NCBI GenBank assembly: GCA_022559845.1
Contig: CM040125.1
Location: 292,192,200-292,256,199, forward strand
Length of the DNA stretch: 64,000 nt
Origin: Amorphophallus konjac
Taxonomy: Eukaryota > Streptophyta > Magnoliopsida > Alismatales > Araceae
Direction of reading: 5' to 3'
The notes under the pieces were generated by a model, which saw only the letters and a list, made by a program, of their open reading frames with translations, was not told the origin of the DNA and made no database searches. A program made the translations under genes and the position numbers. Positions within the stretch are counted from its first letter, which is position 1. Every line of letters begins with the position of its first letter. Positions 55,880-64,000 of the stretch are shown here, in pieces.

Positions 55880-58800
55880 TCGGAGCCTCTTCCTCCGATT
55901 CAAATCACTATGAAGAAGGTCTCAGGGCCGGATATGACAAAGAAGACCTGTACCGGGAAGAAGCCAAAGAAAGAATATCGGTCTTTGACCGGCTCAAATA
56001 TCCTGACCAGGTGAAAAGAAAGGTCTACAGGCGGAAAGAAAAAATGCAAATCTTCGCCTGCAACATGGCTGGACTTGCCAGGGGGCAAGATATACTACCA
56101 ACTCGGCCAGATGAACTGCTCAGGTTGGCTACTAGACCTGGTCCTGTCACAAGAAGAGGCCAGGCCGCAAAAGATAAGATGAAGAAATATGATGAAGCCC
56201 GCAAGATCACCACCATGACAGTCAATGTGGTGACGACAGAGGATGAGGACAATCCCCTTATTGATGATGCTGAAGGGACTTCTGAAGATATGCAAATCCC
56301 ATCAGCCTTGGATCCTATGGTCCAGATGATGTTCAGAAGATACCAGCAGGAGATCAGTGCTCTCCGAAGGCAGCTCAATGAGAGACATGAAGCTACATCA
56401 GTCTCAAAGCAAGCTGAACCTGCGGGGCAGACATCCAGCTCAGCAGAGACGGCTATCCCAGCTAACCCTCTCCTAGCTGATAAGGGCAAGACACCGAGCC
56501 AACCTATTCCACAGCAAACAGCAGCTCAGCCCTCTGTGTCTCAGACACAGCCTACCGCGCCCATCTTGCGCGCCACTGTGATGACAACTCCTCACAGCCA
56601 GCAACAAGCTCACTTCTTTCCAGAAGACATAGATCCAGCTGTAGCCCACAAGCAGATGATTGAAAGAATTGTGGAAATGAAGCTGTCAGAAAAGACTGGT
56701 GGTGATGCTGGTACCTATGATGTGTACAAGGTACCGTATCCTCCCCAGTATGCTGCCAAGAGACTACCCCCAGGCGTCAGTAAGCCGCCGAAGTTCGAGA
56801 AATTTAATGGCCAAGGCTCCCCTAGGGAGCATATAGCCTACTACACTACAATCATGGGCGACCTAGCAGTCGATGAAGCTTATCTGCTCAAGTTCTTTGG
56901 CTCATCCCTCACTGGGTTGGCCTTTGAATGGTACTCAAGCCTGCCAGCTGGGTCAGTGGTTGATTGGCCTGATATGCAGAGAAAATTCCGCGACAGATTT
57001 CATGTCACGGAAAGGGAAATCACGATAGCAGAGCTATATGCAACCAGGCAGAAGCAAGATGAAACTGCACTGGACTACATCAAAAGGTGGAGGAACTTAG
57101 CCATGAGATGCCGAAGACCTCCTCATCAAGAAGATGCGGTGCAGATATGCAAGCAGAGCCTCAGGAGGGAGGTGCTAGAAAAAATGATCGGTGCAGATGT
57201 CAGAACATTTGACCGACTGAACAATATAGTGGCAGAAGTCGAGACGTTCTTGTCCAAGCGTCCGACCGCCAATGTCCCCACCATGCCGAAGGGAAAATCC
57301 AATGAGCGACGGCCATCACACTCTGAGGCCAACACCGTCGATTTCAGAACCTTCGAGCAACAGAAGGGGAAGAAAGGGGCAGATGAAGCTCCCCCGCTGG
57401 CAGATACAGCAGAAAGAAAAGATAAAGTCTCTCTGAGAGACAAGATGAGAAAAGCATATTCCTTCCCAAAAGATAAGACGGCCGCACTGTTCAACTGGGC
57501 ATACAAGTTCAATAAGGTAACATTGCCTGAACCCAAAAGACCAGCAGATGCAGCAAAGAAAGATGATCCGCTGTTCTGTCCATTTCACCGTGCGCTGGGG
57601 CACGCAATTGAAGATTGTTATGTCTTCAAAGATATCATGGAAGGAATGGTCAAGAAAGGTGAGCTGCAGCTGGGAGATTACCAGGTAAAGCCGCCCCATC
57701 CACATGAGCCTCCACCCTGGAGAATGGCTGCCAATATGATCTCAGTCTACCAACAGCTGCCCAAGGAAGCCGTTGAAGAATGCACCAAGCACACCTATGA
57801 AGCTTGCTTCCTCACCCCACAGAAAGATCAGGAAGGATGGCAGATGATACCCATAAAAAGCAGAAAGAAGACTCCTGCAGCCAGTACCAGCGGAGCAGTT
57901 ATCCGGGGTGTTACCCCAAGGCCCGAGCCGCCTCCGATAAAGCCAATATGGCATACAACTGAGACTGGACCAGTCATCCGGATCCCTACTCACAACCGGA
58001 GGAAACAAACTCCCCTCCCTACACATAAAGAAGTAAGCCCTGCAGCCAGGCGTCTGCAGCAATATATTAATGAGCTTGATGAGTACGAGCAGAAGAAGCC
58101 CAAGCATCTGCTGATGAAAGACTGTATACTCTGGGAACAGCTCGAAGAATTGAAAATCAAAGAGCAGCCAGAGGCAGAACAAGAAAAAGCTGAGAATGAA
58201 CCCTTCTGGGGGCAGGAGCTAGCAAAGCCAAATTCCCAGAAGAAGAGGAGACGACCCAAGTCCAAGAAGGGAAAGAAGGTCACGACAGTACAATGTAACA
58301 CTCTGTCGGTACTCTTTTCCTTGCCCGGGGAGGATGATGAGCCAGAAGCATCCGACGCCCCGCTAGAAGCTAACCATGCCGAAGCCTCTACCTCGGCCCA
58401 TGCAACACGTTCTGGGAGAAGATGGGGGCGCCCACCACCAGCCAACCATAATATTATGTTCAGAGGGGAGCAACCCTATCAAATCCCGGAACCAGAGATA
58501 CGAGGTGCCCAGGTTCCTCCCCCTGCCAGTCTGTACCAAGACAAAAAGAAGGCAGATGAAGCCCCTTCATTCCTGGAGTTCCTGTCCAGCTTAGAGAATG
58601 AGCAACCGGCTCATACTGCTCCAGCTAAAAGCAATAAATGCCAGCAGACAGCAGCTAGAAAGCAGAAACAGCATGAAGAAAATGAAGAAAGTAACCCTCT
58701 AGCAAAACCAGGGGCAGTCGCTACAGAAGAAGCCTTCCGGGAGACCGATGAAGAAGATGAAATTGGGACTGGGCAGCAAAGGCCACAGGCACCACATGAA

Positions 58801-60372
58801 CCTCCAAGACCCCGATGGGCAGAGGAGATGAGACTATCTAATGTCCGGGTGGGCAGTCGAGTCATGAAAATGCTGAAGAAGCTCCCTACCAGATTCTCCA
58901 TCTGGGAAATTCTCTCTCTGAGCGAAGAAGCTCGCCAAGCAATCGTGGATGCCCTGCAGTCTCCGGCACAATGTGAAGCACTCCTGGCAGAAGTGAATGC
59001 TGGGCCATCGGTCACCTTCACGGAAGATGATATGCTAATCCCAAATACCGGTCACAACAGACCGCTGTATATGAGGGGCTCCCTGAACTGTCAGTCGCTG
59101 AGCAGGATACTGATAGATCCCGGGGCTGCTGTAAATATCCTTCCCTATCGCATCTATCAGAAATACTACTTTGACCTGCAGCTTACCAAGGTCAGAGATA
59201 TGAAGATTGCAGGGTTCAATCAGAAATGTGAAACACCTCTGGGGGTGGCTGATTTTAACCTCACACTGGGCGACCTCACTACCGTGGTACGATTCTATGT
59301 AATCGACTCCAACACCACGTATAAGGCCCTGCTGGGAAGACCGTGGCTGCACGAATATCAGATAGTGCCATCCACACTACACCAATGCATAAAATACTGC
59401 CATGAAGGAAAAGAAGAAAGGGTGTTTGCAGACCTACATCCCTTCGAAGTGTTCGAGTGCCATATGCTCGATGCATCCTACTACACTGAGGTGTCACAAA
59501 AGGATAAAGGAAAAGAAGCTGTGGTCAGCCAGAAAAAGCCGGCGACGAAGACAAGAAACTGGTCTCCGCCGCCGCCAAAAGGCTACATTAAAAAGCATGG
59601 AGTATCTCACATCTCTTATGCTGGTGATTTTGCTCGGATCACTCCTCCTGGCATACACCCAGATGATACTGAAGAAAAAATGAAAGAAAAATACACACAG
59701 GTGGAAGTTCCTCAGGGTCTAGTCAAGCCCATAGCCAGCATAGAATACCAGACGGTGCTGCCACTGAAGACTATGGAAATCCCTCGCTTCTGCGAGCCTC
59801 CTATCATATTCTACACCGGGGAGGCAGTCGAAGAAGATGATCAAGATTGCATGGTCCCTGAAGAAACCGCAAACCGGATGGTGCCAATTACAGGCCTGGA
59901 GTACACTACCCAACGGGTTTCGCAGATGTTCTCCAAGATGCAAATGCCATCGATACAGTCTGCAGCCCAGAAGAAAGCATTCAAGGAGCTATGGGATCCA
60001 CCTCGAGATAATAAAGAACTGAGGAAGATCACACAGCACCCGGGACTGGGTTATACCCTGCAAGAATACTATGAAGCTGAGGTAGATGTTATCTCTGCCT
60101 TCTACCAGCATGAAGATTCCCCCGGGATGGACTATGACCAATACCCTTCGGAAGATGAAGAAATCATTTATCAGTCCGTAGTGGACAATGAAGTCCCAGA
60201 CAATCAGCCGGGGACGGGGACACCTGACGAGACAAAGAGAGATTGGTACTGGGAGGATCTATCTTGCAAGGAGGATCTGTTCCAGGATGAAGCGAAATTT
60301 GATACGGGAACCCCGGATGAAGATCAAGTAGCCAGAGAGCTGCAGAGTGCCTGGAGTTTGGGCGCATTCTAG
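55876..60372 (+). CDS. gag-pro: Gag-protease polyprotein (ORF2), 1498 aa
   Basis: ATG at 55876. Residues 1-300 are charged and Gln/Pro-rich. The retrotransposon gag core is about residues 306-465 (KFEKFNGQGSPREHIAYY, LTGLAFEWYSSLP, FRDRFHVTERE, LDYIKRWRNLAMRC). A CX2HX3GHX4C zinc-binding segment, CPFHRALGHAIEDC, lies near 568-581. A long low-complexity Lys/Glu/Pro stretch follows. Retropepsin has its catalytic Asp at residue 1081 in LIDPGAAVNILP and a later ALLGRPWLH; Pro replaces the usual Thr/Ser after Asp. About 270 acidic residues follow before the TAG at 60370. The length is large for gag-pro. Pol overlaps the end in the -1 frame. Confidence 0.88.
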   Translation: MIGASSSDSNHYEEGLRAGYDKEDLYREEAKERISVFDRLKYPDQVKRKVYRRKEKMQIFACNMAGLARGQDILPTRPDELLRLATRPGPVTRRGQAAKDKMKKYDEARKITTMTVNVVTTEDEDNPLIDDAEGTSEDMQIPSALDPMVQMMFRRYQQEISALRRQLNERHEATSVSKQAEPAGQTSSSAETAIPANPLLADKGKTPSQPIPQQTAAQPSVSQTQPTAPILRATVMTTPHSQQQAHFFPEDIDPAVAHKQMIERIVEMKLSEKTGGDAGTYDVYKVPYPPQYAAKRLPPGVSKPPKFEKFNGQGSPREHIAYYTTIMGDLAVDEAYLLKFFGSSLTGLAFEWYSSLPAGSVVDWPDMQRKFRDRFHVTEREITIAELYATRQKQDETALDYIKRWRNLAMRCRRPPHQEDAVQICKQSLRREVLEKMIGADVRTFDRLNNIVAEVETFLSKRPTANVPTMPKGKSNERRPSHSEANTVDFRTFEQQKGKKGADEAPPLADTAERKDKVSLRDKMRKAYSFPKDKTAALFNWAYKFNKVTLPEPKRPADAAKKDDPLFCPFHRALGHAIEDCYVFKDIMEGMVKKGELQLGDYQVKPPHPHEPPPWRMAANMISVYQQLPKEAVEECTKHTYEACFLTPQKDQEGWQMIPIKSRKKTPAASTSGAVIRGVTPRPEPPPIKPIWHTTETGPVIRIPTHNRRKQTPLPTHKEVSPAARRLQQYINELDEYEQKKPKHLLMKDCILWEQLEELKIKEQPEAEQEKAENEPFWGQELAKPNSQKKRRRPKSKKGKKVTTVQCNTLSVLFSLPGEDDEPEASDAPLEANHAEASTSAHATRSGRRWGRPPPANHNIMFRGEQPYQIPEPEIRGAQVPPPASLYQDKKKADEAPSFLEFLSSLENEQPAHTAPAKSNKCQQTAARKQKQHEENEESNPLAKPGAVATEEAFRETDEEDEIGTGQQRPQAPHEPPRPRWAEEMRLSNVRVGSRVMKMLKKLPTRFSIWEILSLSEEARQAIVDALQSPAQCEALLAEVNAGPSVTFTEDDMLIPNTGHNRPLYMRGSLNCQSLSRILIDPGAAVNILPYRIYQKYYFDLQLTKVRDMKIAGFNQKCETPLGVADFNLTLGDLTTVVRFYVIDSNTTYKALLGRPWLHEYQIVPSTLHQCIKYCHEGKEERVFADLHPFEVFECHMLDASYYTEVSQKDKGKEAVVSQKKPATKTRNWSPPPPKGYIKKHGVSHISYAGDFARITPPGIHPDDTEEKMKEKYTQVEVPQGLVKPIASIEYQTVLPLKTMEIPRFCEPPIIFYTGEAVEEDDQDCMVPEETANRMVPITGLEYTTQRVSQMFSKMQMPSIQSAAQKKAFKELWDPPRDNKELRKITQHPGLGYTLQEYYEAEVDVISAFYQHEDSPGMDYDQYPSEDEEIIYQSVVDNEVPDNQPGTGTPDETKRDWYWEDLSCKEDLFQDEAKFDTGTPDEDQVARELQSAWSLGAF

Positions 60373-63300
60373 AAGAATTCCGAGCTCTACATAATGATGA
60401 CCTCTCAGGGGAGCCCACATCAGAAGAGCCTCTAAGCACGGAAGACTCCACTTCGAAGTTTTCCGCTGAGCCAGTCACGTCCTCGGGGCAGACTGAACAG
60501 AATCCAGTAATATTGGCCCTATATGATGCACCAGCATCCGCTGATGACCAATATGATGAAACAGAAAATCATGAGAATGAAGAAGATTATATCCCGGGAG
60601 GCTTTATTGATTTGCAAGAAGCCCCACCCGAAGTTGAAGACGGAGGCCAAGCCACCGTCGATGAGCTGATAGAAGTAAATCTGGGGTCAGCAGATGAGCC
60701 AAGGCCGACATTCCTCAGTGCACTGCTGGAGCCAGCTGTCAAAGAACAGTATATTCAGTTTTTGAAAGAATTCCGAGACTGCTTCGCATGGACATATGAT
60801 GAAATGCCAGGACTGAGTTCCGATGTGGCACAGCACCGATTGGCGATAAACCCAGAGGCAAGCCCTGTGAAGCAGCCTTCCAGGAGAATGCGCCCCGAAC
60901 TGATAAATCAGATTAACAAAGAGGTTGATAAGCTGATTGATGTGGGCTTTGTTGAAGAGAACCAGTATACTACATGGCTGGCCAATATAGTGCCCGTGAA
61001 GAAGAAAAATGGGCAGATCAGAATATGTGTAGATTTCAGGGACCTGAATAAGGCTTGCCCGAAAGATGATTTCCCAGTGCCGATCACTGAAGTCATGATC
61101 GATGCAACCACTGGCCATGAAGCCCTGTCATTCATGGATGGGTCATCCGGATACAACCAGATCTGGATTGCTGAAGAAGACAGAGTGCACACTGCATTCC
61201 GCACCCCGAAGGGGATATTTCATTATAAAAGAATGCCGTTCGGCCTTAAGAATGCCGGCGCTACCTATCAAAGAGCTATGACAAAGATCTTTGATGATTT
61301 GCTCTTCAAGAAAGTAGAGTGCTACATTGATGACCTGGTGGTGAAAACCAGCAGAAGAGAAGATCATCTGCAAGACCTGAGGATAGTGTTCCAGAGGCTG
61401 CGCAAATATGAACTCAAGATGAATCCTATGAAATGTGCCTTCGGCGTGTCCAGTGGAAAATTCCTTGGGTTCATTGTCCGTCATAGGGGCATTGAGATCG
61501 ACCCATCCAAGATTAAAGCTATCCAGGAGCTCCCTCCACCAAGGAATCTCCACGAGCTGAGATCTCTACAAGGGCGTTTGGCCTATATCCGACGATTCAT
61601 ATCAAATCTGTCGGGGAGATGCCACCCTTTTCACAAGCTCATGATGAAAGATGTACCGTTCCTCTGGGACGATGGCTGTCAGGAAGCCTTTGAGAAGCTG
61701 AAAGAATATCTCAAGACCCCTCCAGTGCTGGGGGCACCTATTAAGGGCAGACCCCTGATACTGTACATTGCAGCCACACACTGTTCCCTGGGGGCAATGC
61801 TAGCACAGATAAATGAAGAAGGCAAAGAGCAGGCTCTATACTACCTGAGTCGGAGGCTGATTAGAACTGAAGAAAGCTACACCTATATAGAAAAGACATG
61901 CTTGGCACTAGTCTTTGCCGTTAAAAAGCTCCGGCACTATATGCTGTCACATGAAATCAGATTGATATCTGCAGCAGATCCACTCAAATACATACTGACT
62001 CAGCCAGTACTGAAAGGCCGGTTGGGCAAATGGGCAGTAATTCTGATGGAATTCGATATCACATATATACCCCAGAGGGCAATAAAAGGACAGGCCGTGG
62101 CCGATTTCTTCGCAGAGCATCCTGTGCCAGAGAATGATATGTTGGGGACTGAGTTACCCGATGATGAGACACTAGAAGCCTGCCAGGCTCAGTCAACTAT
62201 GTGGCAGCTATTCTTTGATGGAGCATCTAGAACAGAGACGGACTCCGATGGAAAGACCAGAATACGGGCCGGAGCCGGTATTGTGCTAAGATCACCAGAA
62301 GGGGAGGTTGTGCATACTTCCTGTTCTATAAACAAGCCCTGCACCAATAATGAAGCCGAATATGAAGCTCTGATAATCGGGCTATGTATAAGCCTCAACA
62401 TGGGTATCCAGATGCTTCAGGTATTCGGGGATTCAATGTTGATAATAAAGCAAATCCAAGGGGAGTTCGAAGTGCGAAAGCCGGAGTTGAACCCCTACCA
62501 CCAAAAAGCTGTGCGCCTCATGGCGAAATTCTATCATATTGAGCTCAAGCATGTGGGCCGTGGACATAATGCCCAAGCTGATGCACTGGCAAAGCTAGCC
62601 AGCTCAATAGCAGTCCCACCAGATGAGACACTGAACATTGTTGTTATAAACCGGCGGCAAGTCCCCAGCATGCTAGAAGGCTGCCCCGAAGAAAATGAAG
62701 TCGCCACGATCAGTACAGAACAGGCATCTGATTGGAGACAACACCTGCTACAATGGTTTTTACACCAACAGCTGCCGCAGAAAAGAGAAGAAAAGATGAA
62801 ACTTCTAAGGATCAAAGATTCTTATGAATTCAGAAATGGAACTCTGTTCCGAATAATGGCAGATGCACGCAAGAAGATTTTGCTCCGCTGCCTGTCTACT
62901 GAGGAAGCTTGGCAAGCAATGAAAGAAATACATGCTGGGACGGCAGGTGCTCATCAAGCTGGCCCTAAGATGAAGATAGAAATCAAGAAGCTGGGCTACT
63001 ATTGGCCCACTATGTTTGAAGACTGTTGCAAGTTTGCAAAGTCATGCCAGAAATGTCAGGAGCATGCTGTTGTGCCTAGAAGGCCACCTGCCGTTCTGCA
63101 CCCTACAGTCCCTAGCTGGCCGTTTGCACAATGGGGAACTGATGTAGTCGGCCCACTACCGACCTCATCGGCCGGACATAAGTACATACTGGCAATAACA
63201 GATTACTTCTCCCGATGGGCGGAAGCTATAGCATTACGAGAAGTGACTGGTGAACTGGTCGCCAGATTCATCAAACAGAACATTATCTTCCGGTTTGGGA

Positions 63301-64000
63301 TCCCCAGCCGGATAATATCTGATAATGGAAGTCATTTCAGAAATCAAAAGATCTATCGGCTCGCCGAAAAGTATAAGATCGAATGGAGGACTTCCACTCC
63401 TTACAATCCACAGGCAAATGGATTGGCAGAAGCCTTCAATAAAACTTTATGCACCTTGCTGGCTAAAGTCGTCAGTTCTAATAAGAAGGACTGGGAAGAA
63501 AAGATGTATGAAGCTCTGTGGGCGTACCGCACTGTCTTCAAGACACCTACAGGGTGCTCGCCATACTCACTGGTATACGGCTCAGAGGCAGTAGTTCCAC
63601 TAGAGCTGGAAGTCCCGTCACTCAGAGTGGCTGTCCAATATGACCTGGCCCATGGCGAACAAACCAATGCAGAAAGAAGATTACAAGAATTGGCTGAATT
63701 GGAAGGGAAGCGCCTCCAAGCTCAGAAGAATATCCAGATGTATCAGGCCCGCATGGCCACTGCATTCAACAAACTCGTAAAAGGACGAGAATTCAAGAAA
63801 GGTGACCTTGTCATGGTCAAGAAAAGAGAAGTCATGGCGTCCAACCCAAAAGGAAAGCTAAATCCTAATTGGGAGGGTCCTTATGTGATACATAGGGTCT
63901 ACGAAGGAGGGGCCTACATGGTTGTTAACCATCGAGGAGAAATCCAATTCTCACCACTCAACGGTAGACACCTAAAGCTATATCATGCTGCCCAACCAAT
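60321..64000 (+). CDS. pol: RT-RNase H-aRNase H-integrase polyprotein (ORF3), open to window end
   Basis: Open from after a TGA at 60318 to the last base, in the -1 frame relative to ORF2 with a 52-nt overlap; the first ATG is only at about 60801, so it is probably translated by frameshift from ORF2. RT: FRDLNKACPKDDFPVP, catalytic YIDD at 61323-61334, FLGFIVRHRGIEIDP. RNase H near 61680-62100 lacks the first Asp (LILYIAATHCSLG). Archaeal-type RNase H 62199-62620 (LFFDGAS, EAEYEAL, FGDSMLI, NAQADALA). Integrase: zinc finger 62930-63060, D, D35E triad at codons 63141, 63321 and 63429, GPY-type C-terminus NPNWEGPYVI. All key residues of RT, aRNase H and integrase are present, so it could be active. 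Confidence 0.9.

Larger units (their letters stand above)
50666..64000 (+). mobile_element. Tat/Ogre-like Ty3/gypsy element, apparently intact up to the window end
   Basis: Starts TGTTGTTGACGCC inside the RT of the Tekay-like element. 5' LTR of about 3.9 kb, PBS TGGCACGCCCGGTGGGAC, then three large ORFs in three frames: 54686-55879, 55876-60372 and 60321 to the window end. Tat lineage is shown by the archaeal-type RNase H between the degenerate RNase H and integrase. An extra ORF before gag is a trait of Ogre-type Tat elements. No stop codons interrupt any of the ORFs. The 3' region and LTR lie outside. Confidence 0.9.

Overview
The window is plant nuclear DNA, and essentially all of it is one nest of transposable elements. 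Plant origin is shown by Ty3/gypsy elements of Tat and chromovirus type, a Sirevirus-like Ty1/copia element with an iMet primer-binding site, a CACTA transposon, a degenerate CCCTAAA (plant telomere-type) block and captured exons resembling plant cryptochrome-DASH and SRP54. I cannot name the species. I see no intact host gene, rRNA or tRNA gene.

Layout. The oldest layer is a 0.6 kb minus-strand chromovirus integrase/RNase H remnant (44857-45473). On its left it was hit by a chromovirus LTR, of which 8229-8430 and 44686-44856 survive. That LTR received two Tat elements: Tat-1 (plus strand, 1-8228, 5' end outside the window) and Tat-2 (minus strand, 8431-44680, TSD ACTCT). Tat-2 was split twice: by a pol-less Sirevirus-like element (12980-31453, TSD GAAGA) and by a pol-less chromovirus derivative (35169-42123, TSD ACCAT). 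The 3' LTR of the Sirevirus-like element was then split by a 7.8 kb CACTA transposon (22537-30328, TSD GAT). On its right the oldest layer was hit by a Tekay/Del-like element (from 45474), whose reverse transcriptase region was interrupted by a large, apparently intact Tat/Ogre-like element (50666 to beyond the window end).

Functions. Tat-1, Tat-2, the Tekay-like element and the integrase remnant are decayed by stop codons. The only candidate autonomous element is the last one: a three-ORF element with gag-protease and reverse transcriptase-RNase H-integrase open to the window edge. Tat-1 and Tat-2 both carry, opposite to pol, a second gene with a conserved spliceosomal intron, plus a conserved TATA box and micro-ORF on the same antisense strand.

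Most unusual signals: a chain of more than a dozen short RNA hairpins in the transcribed part of the Sirevirus-like LTR; a dense array of a 13-bp motif in its U3; a gag-chromodomain fusion reading frame with PGPP peptide repeats; captured host exons, dimeric satellite arrays and telomere-like DNA inside the CACTA element; and the ATGA overlap and frameshift-type overlap in the intact element.
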